NCBI GenBank assembly: GCA_031272985.1
Contig: JAISSU010000029.1
Coordinates: 1-64,000, forward strand
Reading direction: 5' to 3'
DNA: 64,000 bases
From: Lachnospiraceae bacterium
Lineage (GTDB): Bacteria > Bacillota > Clostridia > Lachnospirales > Lachnospiraceae
Part shown: positions 25,874-34,955 of the stretch, piece after piece
Layout: each line of letters opens with the position of its first letter
Numbering within the stretch: position 1 is the first letter of the stretch
Notes under the pieces: model-generated
What the model saw: the letters and a program-made list of their open reading frames with translations, nothing else
Database searches by the model: none
What the model was told of the DNA's origin: nothing
Position numbers and translations under genes: made by a program

Positions 25874-27418
25874 ATGAGCGAATCCTACATCATTGAAATG
25901 CGAAATATCACCAAGCGGTTTCCGGGTATTGTGGCGAATAGTGATGTCACAATCCGGATTAAGAAAGGTGAGATTTTTGCTATATTGGGAGAGAATGGCG
26001 CAGGGAAATCTACGCTGATGAGTATGCTGTTCGGTATGATAGAGCCTGATTCCGGCGAAATTTTCGTGCGCGGAAATAAAGTGGCTATTACCTCGCCGAA
26101 TGAAGCGGTAAAGCTCGACATCGGCATGGTACATCAGCACTTTAAATTAATAGAAAATTACACTGTTACTGAGAATATTATTCTGGGAATTGAGCCGATT
26201 AAGCGTTTGCTTGGGGTCTTTCCTGTTGTGGATACGAAAACTACGTCAAAGAAAATCCTTGAACTTTCAAAGAAATATGGTTTGGAAGTAGACCCGTCAA
26301 GTAAGATCGAAAATCTAAAAGTATATGCCCGCCAGAGGGTTGAAATCCTTAAGATGCTCTATCGTGAGGCCGAGATTCTGATTTTTGATGAGCCCACGGC
26401 CGTCCTGACACCGCAGGAAATCGAATACCTTTTGGATATAATAAGAAAATTGCAGGAGGGTGGTAAAACAATCATCCTGATCACACATAAATTAGAAGAA
26501 ATTAAAAAAGTCGCCGACAGATGTGCTATTTTGAATCGCGGAAAGCTGATATCCGTACTTGATGTTGCTTCAACATCTACCAATCAAATGGCAAACCTCA
26601 TGGTGGGACGCGAATTATCATTAGAAATCAATAAGCCCGAAGCGCATTTCGGAAAGACCGTTTTGGAAGTTAATAATCTTACCATCAGGAATTCCGAGCG
26701 CTTTAAAGTCGTTAATGACGTGAGCTTTAAGGTACGTGAGGGTGAAATTTTCGCTATTGCCGGAGTATCAGGTAATGGTCAGGTTGAGGTGGCGGATGCC
26801 ATTGCGGGACTTAGCGAGCACGTAAAAGGCGAAATCAAATTTTTGGGGGAGAACATCTCCGGCATAAAGGTGCGCAAGCGCAATGAAAAAGGAATCTCAT
26901 ATATCCCTGAGGACAGGCAGCAGGTGGGATTGATTCTCGATTTTTCGCTTGCCGAAAATCTTGTCCTGAAAAAGTACTTTAAGCAGCCGTTTTGCAACGG
27001 TGCTCTGATAGACAGGAGAGAATTTTCCTCCTATGCGAAACGTCTCATTGAAGAATACGATATCAGAGTCGCGGGGGGAGAGAATGCGCTTACCCGCTCC
27101 ATGAGCGGCGGCAATCAGCAAAAGGCTATTATTGCAAGGGAGATTGATATCGACGGATCCCTGATGATATTTGTCCAGCCGACGCGGGGATTAGATGTGG
27201 GTGCCATTATGAGTATCCGCGAAAAAATAATTGAAGAGCGTAACAAAGGAAAGGCAATTCTGTTAATCTCTTTGGAATTGGATGAAGTCCTTTCCTGTGC
27301 CGACACGATAGGTGTAATGTATAATGGAGAGATGCAGAAAATTGCGCCCGCTCACGAGATGACCGAGGGCGAGGTAGGAGAATATATGATGGGGGTAAAA
27401 AAGAATGAAAAAAAGTAA
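25874..27418 (+). CDS. Nucleoside ABC transporter ATP-binding protein (two nucleotide-binding domains)
   Basis: 514 residues with tandem ABC domains like YufO/NupO or RbsA. Domain one has Walker A GENGAGKST, Walker B ILIFDEPTAVLTP and H-loop ITHK; its signature is degenerate (NLKVYARQRVEI). Domain two has a degenerate Walker A (GVSGNGQVEVADAI), signature SMSGGNQQKAIIAREI, and Walker B LMIFVQPTRGLDVG where Q replaces the usual D-E pair, as in this family. It would form the motor for the two permeases that follow. The ATG follows GGAGG and its end overlaps the first permease gene by 14 bases. Confidence 0.93.
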   Translation: MSESYIIEMRNITKRFPGIVANSDVTIRIKKGEIFAILGENGAGKSTLMSMLFGMIEPDSGEIFVRGNKVAITSPNEAVKLDIGMVHQHFKLIENYTVTENIILGIEPIKRLLGVFPVVDTKTTSKKILELSKKYGLEVDPSSKIENLKVYARQRVEILKMLYREAEILIFDEPTAVLTPQEIEYLLDIIRKLQEGGKTIILITHKLEEIKKVADRCAILNRGKLISVLDVASTSTNQMANLMVGRELSLEINKPEAHFGKTVLEVNNLTIRNSERFKVVNDVSFKVREGEIFAIAGVSGNGQVEVADAIAGLSEHVKGEIKFLGENISGIKVRKRNEKGISYIPEDRQQVGLILDFSLAENLVLKKYFKQPFCNGALIDRREFSSYAKRLIEEYDIRVAGGENALTRSMSGGNQQKAIIAREIDIDGSLMIFVQPTRGLDVGAIMSIREKIIEERNKGKAILLISLELDEVLSCADTIGVMYNGEMQKIAPAHEMTEGEVGEYMMGVKKNEKK

Positions 27419-28541
27419 AAACCCTTTAATCAGAATTCTCGGAAATAAAAAATGGCAGTTTATTACAATACCGGTATTTGCATTTTTGTGCAGCATCATT
27501 GCCATAACTTTAATTATTCTGCTAATCGGGAAAAACCCGGGAGTGGCTTTTCACAGTTTGCTGCAGGGCAGCGGTATACTCCCAAAGCCCAAGTACGCGG
27601 CTCATAAAGGCATAATTACCGATTTTCTTGAGATGCTCGATATGCTTACTCCGATGATTTTTGCGGCTCTTGCCGTCGCGGTGGCGTTTCGTGCGGGTCT
27701 TTTCAATATAGGCGTATCAGGGCAGATGCTGGCGGCGGGATTCTTGACCACTATTACGATTGGCTATTCCTCATTAAATGCGGGACTTGCAAAACCGCTT
27801 TGCCTCATTATGGGTGCGGCGGTAGGTGCTCTTGCGGGGTGTCTGATTGGATTTTTGAAATATAAATTCAATATAAATGAAGTCGTCTCATCAATCATGC
27901 TCAATTATATTTTTCAGTATATAATCAGTTATTTTATTAATACGCGCTATGTGGACCCTGTCTCGCGCCAGTCAAGGGACGTTAGTGCCACTGCCAGACT
28001 TACACTTCAAAATGTAAGCGCGGGTGATTATAAAATGAAGCTTCCGATTTGCATAATTATTGCTGTTTTTGCGGCGGTTTTTGTCTGGTTTTTCTTTAAG
28101 AAAACAAGACAGGGATATGAGTTTCATGCTGTCGGGAGGAATGTGACAGCTTCTAAATACGCGGGGATAAAGGTAGGAAAGACTATTGTCCTTGCGATGA
28201 CTTTTTCGGGGGCACTGGCGGGGCTTTCGGGAGTCACCTACTATATGGGTTATTTCTCGTCCATCCAGCCTAATACTCTGGCGAGCACGGGATTTGACTC
28301 TATTGCGGTTTCGCTGCTGGGGAATTCACATCCCATCGGTATATTAGCCTCATCTTTTCTTATTACCGTGCTTTCAAAAGGCAGCACTTATATGAGCAGC
28401 ACTGCAGGGGTACGCTATGAGGTGGCATCACTGATAATAGGAATGATACTTCTTTTTTCTGCCTGCGGGGCTTACATAAGAAACACTGTGGACAGATACA
28501 CAAAAGAGAAAGGAGCCGAAAATGGAAACAATAATAATTGA
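27405..28541 (+). CDS. Nucleoside ABC transporter permease 1 (YufP type)
   Basis: 378 residues, BPD_transp_2 family with about nine to ten hydrophobic helices. Typical parts are FRAGLFNIGVSGQMLAAGF, FNINEVVSSIMLNYI and AVGRNVTASKYAGIKVGKT, the last being the loop that contacts the ATPase. It starts inside the ATPase gene and overlaps the second permease gene by 20 bases. With that partner it forms the heterodimeric channel for nucleosides delivered by the BMP lipoprotein. Confidence 0.92.
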   Translation: MKKSKNPLIRILGNKKWQFITIPVFAFLCSIIAITLIILLIGKNPGVAFHSLLQGSGILPKPKYAAHKGIITDFLEMLDMLTPMIFAALAVAVAFRAGLFNIGVSGQMLAAGFLTTITIGYSSLNAGLAKPLCLIMGAAVGALAGCLIGFLKYKFNINEVVSSIMLNYIFQYIISYFINTRYVDPVSRQSRDVSATARLTLQNVSAGDYKMKLPICIIIAVFAAVFVWFFFKKTRQGYEFHAVGRNVTASKYAGIKVGKTIVLAMTFSGALAGLSGVTYYMGYFSSIQPNTLASTGFDSIAVSLLGNSHPIGILASSFLITVLSKGSTYMSSTAGVRYEVASLIIGMILLFSACGAYIRNTVDRYTKEKGAENGNNNN

Positions 28542-29481
28542 CGGACTCTCCTTTGCTCTTCCGATAATGATAATTGCCGTAGGCGGAATTTACAGTGAAA
28601 GAAGCGGAATTACAAACCTTGCTTTGGAGGGCTTGCTCGGTTTCGGTGCTTTTAGCGGAGGTCTTTTTGTGGCGCTTATGAGCGGATATTTTGCGCCCGC
28701 CTCGCCCACACTCATCTGGCTTAGCTTCTTAATCGCGATGATTGGCGGAGCGATTTATTCAATGCTTCATGCATTATTATGCATTAAATTTCAGGCCAAT
28801 CAGGTCATAAGCGGTGTGGTAATTAACATTCTTTCCGTTGCAATAACCGGCTTTCTGACCAGCCAAATTAATACGAGCGTATTCGGAAAACCTTCGGATA
28901 AATTTGTCTTGAGCGTATTCCAACGAATAACGATTCCGGGACTTAGTAAAATCCCCGTAATCGGAGCGGTATTTAAAGATTTTTATCCGTTTGAGGTCTT
29001 GATAATAGTCTTAATAATAATCTGCTGGTATATTCTGTATTGTACGCCTTTCGGCATGCACCTACGCGCCTGCGGGGACAATCCTCAGGCAGTGGATACT
29101 GCAGGTATTAATGTCAATAAAGTAAGATTTATTGCCGTACTGTTTTCAGGGGCACTTTCGGGGATAGGCGGAATGTGCTTTGCTTATTCGATTTCAACGA
29201 ATTTCTCCCCTGCTGTTTATATGGGAGCGGGGTACCTCGCCATTTCCGCTTTGATTTTCGGAAACTGGAAAATAATGCCTACCTTTTTGGCCTGCCTGAT
29301 TTTCGGATTTGCACGTTCGGGGGCATATCAGGTAGTAAAATATATGAAGCTTTCGAGCAGCTTTTCGGATTTGGCAATGACAATTCCGTATATACTTACA
29401 TTGCTGCTATTGGTATTCTTTTCAAAGAACAACCGCGCACCCAGAGCGCTCGGAGAAATTTACGACAAGGGGAAACGCTAA
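28522..29481 (+). CDS. Nucleoside ABC transporter permease 2 (YufQ type)
   Basis: 319 residues, BPD_transp_2 family, about eight to nine helices. Family landmarks are GGIYSERSGITNLALEG near the N-terminus, FQANQVISGVVINIL, and the cytoplasmic LRACGDNPQAVDTAGINV loop that meets the ATPase. It begins 20 bases inside the previous gene after AAAGGAG, and its stop codon directly precedes the ATG of the amidohydrolase gene. This tight packing shows one operon for uptake and first metabolic step. Confidence 0.92.
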   Translation: METIIIDGLSFALPIMIIAVGGIYSERSGITNLALEGLLGFGAFSGGLFVALMSGYFAPASPTLIWLSFLIAMIGGAIYSMLHALLCIKFQANQVISGVVINILSVAITGFLTSQINTSVFGKPSDKFVLSVFQRITIPGLSKIPVIGAVFKDFYPFEVLIIVLIIICWYILYCTPFGMHLRACGDNPQAVDTAGINVNKVRFIAVLFSGALSGIGGMCFAYSISTNFSPAVYMGAGYLAISALIFGNWKIMPTFLACLIFGFARSGAYQVVKYMKLSSSFSDLAMTIPYILTLLLLVFFSKNNRAPRALGEIYDKGKR

Positions 29482-30783
29482 ATGAAAACGCGATTATACA
29501 ATTGTTATGTATGCACAATGAATACTGAAGATGAAAACGCAAAGGAAGCTATAAAAGGCGAAGTATGGTACGAAGATGACAAGATAATCTTCGTGGGGAC
29601 TGATAAGGACGCGCAAAAAGAAGTCAAGGACTTGGGGATAGCGTTCGATAAAGAAATCAATTTAGAGGATTGTCTCGTCCTTGCGGGTTTTAAAAATGCT
29701 CATACTCATTCGCCGATGACCTTCCTGAGAAGCTTTGCCGATGATTTGCCCCTTCTTGACTGGTTGCAGATGCAGGTCTTCCCAATGGAAGCCAAATTAA
29801 AGCGGGAGGATATTTACCCGCTTTCTAAACTCGCGATTTTGGAATATTTAACGAGCGGAATAACCGCGAATTTCGATATGTATATTTATCCGCAGGAGCA
29901 CGCAAGAGCAAGCGTGGATTGCGGTTTTAGGACGGTTTTTTGCGGAGCGCTTAATGATTTTGTGGGCTCACCTGAAAAAATGGAGGCGGATTTCCTCGAA
30001 TTAAGCAAAATCCATCCCCTGATTACAGCAAAACTCGGATTTCATGCGGAATATACCTGCAGTCGCGCTTTACTGGAAAAAGTAGCCAATATTGCCGCTA
30101 AATATAAAGAACCTGTTTATACGCATAATTCAGAGACGAGGGGAGAGGTCGCAGGTTGCATTGAAAGAACGGGGCTTACTCCTACGAAATGGCTCGATAG
30201 TCTGCATATTTTCGACTACGGCGGGGGATGCTATCACTGTGTACATCTTAATGATGAGGACATGGATATTTTTAAAGAAAAAGGAATCTACGTGGTCACG
30301 AATCCGGGGAGCAATATGAAACTTGCAAGTGGGATCGCACCTCTCGTTAAGTACTTTGAAAAAGGTATCTCTGTCGGTATAGGGACGGACGGGCCCGCGA
30401 GCAATAATTGCCTTGACTTTTTCCGTGAAATGTTCCTGATGACAGGCATGCAAAAAATAAAGGAAGACGACGCCGCTGCAATGTCAGCTTATGATGTGCT
30501 CTTAAGTGCGACGAATACGGGAGCATTGGCAATGGGGCTAAATGATTGCGATTGTTTGGCTTTGGGCAAACAGGCCGACATCGTGGTATTGGATTTGAAT
30601 CGCCCCAATATGCAGCCGTTAAATAATATTACTAAAAATATTGTATATTCGGGAAGCAAGCAAAACGTAAAGATGACGATTGTCGCCGGAAAAACCCTCT
30701 ATGAGGATGGGATTTTCAATATTGACGAAGATCCAAAGGAAATTTATGCAAAAGCAAATGAGATAATTACAAAATATCGCTGA
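29482..30783 (+). CDS. Amidohydrolase, MTA/SAH deaminase or guanine-deaminase-like
   Basis: 433 residues of the ATZ/TRZ amidohydrolase group. Metal and active-site positions are visible: NAHTHSPMTFLRSFADDLPL (HxH plus the loop typical of 5'-methylthioadenosine/S-adenosylhomocysteine deaminases), GFHAEYTC, THNSET with the second metal histidine, and GTDGPASNN with the catalytic aspartate. Such enzymes deaminate adenine-type nucleosides. Its position directly after the last permease gene, with no gap, suggests it acts on the imported nucleoside. Guanine deaminase or another purine deaminase cannot be excluded. Confidence 0.82.
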   Translation: MKTRLYNCYVCTMNTEDENAKEAIKGEVWYEDDKIIFVGTDKDAQKEVKDLGIAFDKEINLEDCLVLAGFKNAHTHSPMTFLRSFADDLPLLDWLQMQVFPMEAKLKREDIYPLSKLAILEYLTSGITANFDMYIYPQEHARASVDCGFRTVFCGALNDFVGSPEKMEADFLELSKIHPLITAKLGFHAEYTCSRALLEKVANIAAKYKEPVYTHNSETRGEVAGCIERTGLTPTKWLDSLHIFDYGGGCYHCVHLNDEDMDIFKEKGIYVVTNPGSNMKLASGIAPLVKYFEKGISVGIGTDGPASNNCLDFFREMFLMTGMQKIKEDDAAAMSAYDVLLSATNTGALAMGLNDCDCLALGKQADIVVLDLNRPNMQPLNNITKNIVYSGSKQNVKMTIVAGKTLYEDGIFNIDEDPKEIYAKANEIITKYR

Positions 30784-30811
30784 ATCTAAATGTTTTTCAA
30801 GAAGGGGGATC

Positions 30812-31972
30812 ATGCAAGAATTATCTAAACGAACGAAGAGCTTTACAGATTCCATAATCCGAAGGATGACGCGGGTTTCATTAGATTACGGGGCAATAAA
30901 TCTCTCACAGGGTTTTCCTGATTTTGAGCCTCCGAAAGAGATTTTGGATCGCTTAAAGGAGGCGGCAGACACGGGACCGCATCAGTATTCTATTACTTGG
31001 GGTGCCCCTAATTTCAGAGAGGCATTAGCAAAAAAACAAAGTCACTTCATGGGGATGGATATTGACCCGGAGACCGAAATCGTGACCACTTGCGGGAGTA
31101 CCGAGGCTATGATGACCGCCATGATGACCGTGGCGAATCCGGGAGATAAAGTCATCATATTCTCACCGTTTTATGAAAATTATGGCGCGGATACCATACT
31201 CTGTGATGCCCTGCCCATCTATGTACCGCTGTATCCGCCCGAATTTAATTTCAAAATCGAAGAGCTGGAGGCGGCATTTAAGCAGAGTCCTAAGGCGTTG
31301 GTGCTTTGCAATCCTTCAAATCCCTGCGGGAAGGTATTCTCGGAGGATGAATTAAAAATCATTGCCAAATTCGCAAAAAAGTATGATACTTATATTATAA
31401 CCGACGAGGTTTATGAGCATATTGTGTATAAACCGTTTAAACATACATATATCGCTTCTTTACCGGGGATGTTTGAGAGGACGCTTTCATGCAGTTCTCT
31501 TTCTAAGACCTACTCGATTACCGGATGGCGTTTAGGTTATATTATTGCATCAAAGGAAATAATTGAGGTCGCAAGGAAGGTTCACGATTTTCTGACCGTG
31601 GGCGCGGCGGCTCCTTTGCAGGAGGCAGTCATAGCGGGGCTTAAATTTCCCGATTCATATTATGAAGAATTATTGGATACATATACAAAGAAAAAAGATT
31701 TATTTCTGAATGGATTAAAGGAACTTGGGATTGCACATACCACGCCCCAAGCCGCCTATTATGTGCTGCTTGATATTTCGGAATATGGGTATTCAGATGA
31801 TCTTGAGTTCTGTATGGATTTGGCAAAGAAAGTCGGCGTCGGAGCAGTTCCGGGCTCGAGTTTCTTTAATGAGCCGGTCAATCACCTGATACGTCTTCAT
31901 TTCGCGAAAAAGGACGATACTTTAAAGGAAGCACTTGAAAGACTCGCTGATATGCATATTTTAAGAAGATAA
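30812..31972 (+). CDS. Pyridoxal-phosphate dependent class I/II aminotransferase
   Basis: 386 residues. The fold type I landmarks are AINLSQGFPDFEPP, CGSTEAMMTAMMTV (phosphate-binding start), LCNPSNPCGK with the asparagine, ITDEVYEH with the aspartate that pairs with the cofactor ring, and SSLSKTYSITGWRLGYI, where the lysine of SKT forms the Schiff base. The C-terminal arginine that binds the substrate carboxylate is in NHLIRLHFA. This subgroup includes aspartate, aromatic and methionine-related (KAT/YbdL-like) aminotransferases, and the donor cannot be fixed from sequence. The ATG follows AAGGGGG. It begins 28 bases after the amidohydrolase gene, so cotranscription is possible. Confidence 0.9.
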   Translation: MQELSKRTKSFTDSIIRRMTRVSLDYGAINLSQGFPDFEPPKEILDRLKEAADTGPHQYSITWGAPNFREALAKKQSHFMGMDIDPETEIVTTCGSTEAMMTAMMTVANPGDKVIIFSPFYENYGADTILCDALPIYVPLYPPEFNFKIEELEAAFKQSPKALVLCNPSNPCGKVFSEDELKIIAKFAKKYDTYIITDEVYEHIVYKPFKHTYIASLPGMFERTLSCSSLSKTYSITGWRLGYIIASKEIIEVARKVHDFLTVGAAAPLQEAVIAGLKFPDSYYEELLDTYTKKKDLFLNGLKELGIAHTTPQAAYYVLLDISEYGYSDDLEFCMDLAKKVGVGAVPGSSFFNEPVNHLIRLHFAKKDDTLKEALERLADMHILRR

Positions 31973-32068
31973 GATAAAACGTAAGCCGCAAAGAGGGGAA
32001 TACACTTAATAGCAACATTAAGGAGAGAGCCCCGGGATTATAATGAACTCACATCATGGAGGAAACAG

Positions 32069-32338
32069 ATGAAGGCAATTATCACGGTTATCGGAATGGA
32101 CAGAGTAGGAATCATCGCAAATGTCAGCAATGTGTTAATGAATGCGTCGGTTAACATCGAGGACATTTCCCAGACTATTATGCAGGGTTATTTTATGATG
32201 TATATGCTGGTAGACTTATCAAAGATGGAGATTTCATTCGAAGAACTGTCAGGAAAACTAAACGAAAAGGGCAAGGAACTCGAGATGCAAATCCGGATTC
32301 AAAAAGAAGAAATATTCAAAGCTATGCATACTATTTGA
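32069..32338 (+). CDS. ACT domain protein (UPF0237 type)
   Basis: 89 residues forming a single ACT domain: KAIITVIGMDRVGIIANVSN is the beta-alpha start with the ligand-binding loop, followed by VNIEDISQTIMQGYFMMYML. Proteins of this UPF0237 group are small free-standing amino-acid-sensing domains, related to the GcvR regulator. They are almost always encoded next to a PFL-family (UPF0210/DUF711) gene, as here, and probably bind to or control that partner. The ATG follows GGAGG. A 70-base structured repeat lies between it and the partner gene. Confidence 0.9.
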   Translation: MKAIITVIGMDRVGIIANVSNVLMNASVNIEDISQTIMQGYFMMYMLVDLSKMEISFEELSGKLNEKGKELEMQIRIQKEEIFKAMHTI

Positions 32339-32358
32339 CCGTCAGGTCTACATTATAG

Positions 32359-32428
32359 CTTTAGTAGCGTAGCCGGAATTCACTTCCGGCGTAGCGTGGG
32401 GTGTCGGGGGTGTCCCCCCGACTAAAAT
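32359..32428 (+). repeat. 70-base two-hairpin repeat, copy 1
   Basis: Begins CTTTAGTAGCGTAG. Stem one is GCCGGAA (32372-32378) with TTCCGGC (32384-32390) around TTCAC; stem two is GTCGGGGG (32403-32410) with CCCCCGAC (32415-32422). The ends TTTAGT and ACTAAA are inverted copies. It ends 16 bases before the start codon of the next gene, as does copy 2. Confidence 0.85.
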
Positions 32429-32444
32429 AAGACGGAGGTCATAC

Positions 32445-33803
32445 ATGATAGGTCAAAAAGAAATTTACGAGACAATTCAGATGCTGGATGAGCAGCATTT
32501 AGATATAAGAACTATAACTATGGGGATTTCGCTCTATGATTGTGCGGATCCTGATATTGATGCGGCTTGCGATAAAATATACGAAAAGGTTACAAAACGA
32601 GCCAAGGATTTAGTGCCCGTCGGAGAGCAAATTGAAAAAGAATACGGAATTGATATAGTCAATAAAAGAATCTCAGTAACGCCGATTTCCTTTATTGCCG
32701 CAGCTTCAAAATCAAAGGATTATGTTAAATTTGCAAAGACACTGGATAAAGCCGCAAAAGAGGTCGGAGTTAATTTCATAGGGGGTTATTCGGCTCTCGT
32801 CCAAAAGGGATTCTCCGATTCCGACAGGGTGCTCATTGATTCAATACCCGAGGCTTTGGCGAAGACGCAGAAGGTCTGTTCTTCGGTGAATCTCGCATCT
32901 ACCAGAAGCGGCATTAATATGGATGCCGTAAAACAGATGGGGAAAATAATTAAAGATGCCGCTAATCTTACAGCCTCGCAGGGAGGACTTGCCTGTGCGA
33001 AATTAGTGGTTTTTGCAAATGCCCCCGATGATAATCCGTTTATGGCGGGAGCGTTTCACGGTCCCGGTGAGGCGGAATGTGTAATTAATGTGGGTGTCTC
33101 GGGACCCGGTGTGGTCAGGAGAGCTTTGGAGAAACGTCCAAACGCAGATTTAGGACATGTGGCAGAGACGATAAAAAAGGCTGCATTTAAAATCACGAGG
33201 ATGGGACAATTAGTGGCGGTGGAGGCTTCAAAACGCCTCGGAGCCGAATTTGGTATAGTGGATTTATCGTTGGCACCGACACCCGCAGTAGGAGATTCTG
33301 TGGCAGAGATATTACAGGAAATGGGTCTGGAGTATGCCGGCGCGCATGGCTCGACTGCGGCTCTTGCAATGCTTAATGACGCGGTTAAGAAAGGCGGGCT
33401 GATGGCATCCTCTCATGTGGGTGGTTTGAGCGGAGCTTTTATCCCCGTAAGTGAAGATAATGGCATGATTCAGGCAGTTTGTAAGGGGGCTCTTAGCATA
33501 GAAAAACTGGAGGCCATGACGAGTGTTTGTTCCGTGGGTTTAGATATGATCGTAATTCCCGGAGATACGCCAAACGAGACCATTTCCGCGATAATAGCCG
33601 ATGAAATGGCTATTGGAGTAATTAACAATAAAACTACGGCTGTGAGAATAATACCCGCACCAGGGCTTAAAGTCGGGGATACGGTGGAATTCGGGGGGCT
33701 TTTAGGAAGCGGACCCGTTATGGCGGTAAATCCGTTTGGAAACGCAGCCTTTATAAACAGAGGAGGACGAATACCCGCTCCGGTACATTCTATGAGGAAC
33801 TGA
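32445..33803 (+). CDS. PFL family protein (UPF0210/DUF711)
   Basis: 452 residues, full length for the family. It has a glycyl-radical-enzyme-like (pyruvate formate lyase-like) barrel, but its reaction is unknown. Characteristic stretches are [15 protein letters not shown] near the N-terminus, [51 protein letters not shown] and [13 protein letters not shown] see no glycyl radical motif (RVxGY) at the C-terminus, consistent with the family. The partner ACT-domain gene lies just upstream, separated by the 70-base repeat. The ATG follows CGGAGG. Confidence 0.9.
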   Translation: MIGQKEIYETIQMLDEQHLDIRTITMGISLYDCADPDIDAACDKIYEKVTKRAKDLVPVGEQIEKEYGIDIVNKRISVTPISFIAAASKSKDYVKFAKTLDKAAKEVGVNFIGGYSALVQKGFSDSDRVLIDSIPEALAKTQKVCSSVNLASTRSGINMDAVKQMGKIIKDAANLTASQGGLACAKLVVFANAPDDNPFMAGAFHGPGEAECVINVGVSGPGVVRRALEKRPNADLGHVAETIKKAAFKITRMGQLVAVEASKRLGAEFGIVDLSLAPTPAVGDSVAEILQEMGLEYAGAHGSTAALAMLNDAVKKGGLMASSHVGGLSGAFIPVSEDNGMIQAVCKGALSIEKLEAMTSVCSVGLDMIVIPGDTPNETISAIIADEMAIGVINNKTTAVRIIPAPGLKVGDTVEFGGLLGSGPVMAVNPFGNAAFINRGGRIPAPVHSMRN

Positions 33804-33830
33804 GTGAAATAATCAGAGGAGGGACTTTTT

Positions 33831-34475
33831 ATGAGCAATGCAAATAACCCGATGACCGAAATCGGCAATGTTTTCAAACCGCTTATTTTAATTCTGATCC
33901 CGGTTTGTTTAGTCACAGTTTTGTTAATCATTGTAAGTCTCATAATAAAAACGCGTCTGCAGGGGCGCAGGATGGAAGTGGAGCTCAATGCTCATTATGT
34001 GCGCTGCCAGAGCTGCCTGTTTTTAGGCGATGTAATCCTCAAAGAATTAAGGAGCGTAGAGCGCGCAGAGGCAGGCTTTATTTCAAATATTATGGGAGAG
34101 GTTACTTCCGGGCGGTATAAAAATATATCCGATTCGCGAATGCCGATGTTCCTGAGGGAAAATTATCCCGACCTACAAAATCTAGGAGTTTCATATGATA
34201 ATTTAGCTTCACATATAGTGACACGCAGGCTTGAATTTCGGCAGTATCAGGAAGAGCTTTCAAGGAAAGTCGAGGAATTTGAAAAGTGGCGTGTCGCGAC
34301 ACTTCTGGGAATCGTGCTCGCAAAGGATTTCCCCGATGATAAACTCGAAGCCGTTATTAATGGCAATACTGTGGCGAGGGGAGCTGCGGCCTTACAGAAA
34401 ATGAAACAGCTTATCAGTGACAGGGGCACCAATAAAGCGTTTTACACAGGTATTTATGAAGGGGGTGTCGCATAA
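33831..34475 (+). CDS. Membrane-anchored helical protein, probably LemA-like
   Basis: 214 residues. One strong membrane helix (about 16-40) precedes a mainly helical domain. In that domain RENYPDLQNLGVSYDNLASH, then a long helix with an FRQYQEELSRKVEEFEKWR stretch and LAKDFPD, resemble the second half of LemA proteins (YPdL, then LQ..L...E..I, YN..V..YN, FP). The first half is divergent, with no clear DLIPNL motif, so I call it LemA-like with moderate certainty. LemA function is not established. It starts a three-gene run: it touches the next gene by one base (34475), and that is followed ten bases later by the caspase-like gene. The ATG follows GAGGAGGG. Confidence 0.6.
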   Translation: MSNANNPMTEIGNVFKPLILILIPVCLVTVLLIIVSLIIKTRLQGRRMEVELNAHYVRCQSCLFLGDVILKELRSVERAEAGFISNIMGEVTSGRYKNISDSRMPMFLRENYPDLQNLGVSYDNLASHIVTRRLEFRQYQEELSRKVEEFEKWRVATLLGIVLAKDFPDDKLEAVINGNTVARGAAALQKMKQLISDRGTNKAFYTGIYEGGVA

Positions 34476-34945
34476 TGCCATTTCCGGGTTCGAATATAGA
34501 TTACGATAAATCCCCGAAGGCATGGGGACTTCGCGTTATTTACTTTGTTGTGAGTCTTTGGTTAGCCTATGTGGCGGCAGCTTCCGTGATTAGGGTTATG
34601 TATTATCTGACGTTTGTTGCTCTTCCGCTATGGATACCCAGCGCCGGGAGAAATCTTTATGACGCTCAAATATACATTTTGCAGTATGCAGTGGCGATAC
34701 AGCTTTTTGTATGGATGCTGTTTTCGGTAGGGTATGTAAAGAATCTGGGTCGCGATGTCTGGAAGCAGGGGAAATTTTCCGGCGAGCTCGTCAGGTATAT
34801 TATTACGGCGGTCGGACTTACGATACTTTCGAGTATGCTTGATACTTCAAAGCAGATGCGCCCGGCGACGTTTTTTACCGTAATCGGAATTGCTCTCGTT
34901 TCGTATTTTATTATAAAAATAGTCTCAAACAGTATAAAGGCGTGA
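34475..34945 (+). CDS. Polytopic membrane protein of unknown function
   Basis: 156 residues with about four hydrophobic segments (roughly 21-50, 65-90, 108-122 and 132-152). I recognise no family. The N-terminus (MPFPGSNIDYDKSPKAWG) is soluble and the segment YVKNLGRDVWKQGKFSGEL forms a charged loop in the middle. Its start codon shares a base with the stop codon of the LemA-like gene and its stop lies ten bases before the caspase-like gene, so it is likely a subunit of the same membrane assembly. Confidence 0.7.
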   Translation: MPFPGSNIDYDKSPKAWGLRVIYFVVSLWLAYVAAASVIRVMYYLTFVALPLWIPSAGRNLYDAQIYILQYAVAIQLFVWMLFSVGYVKNLGRDVWKQGKFSGELVRYIITAVGLTILSSMLDTSKQMRPATFFTVIGIALVSYFIIKIVSNSIKA

Positions 34946-34955
34946 GGGCTTTATA

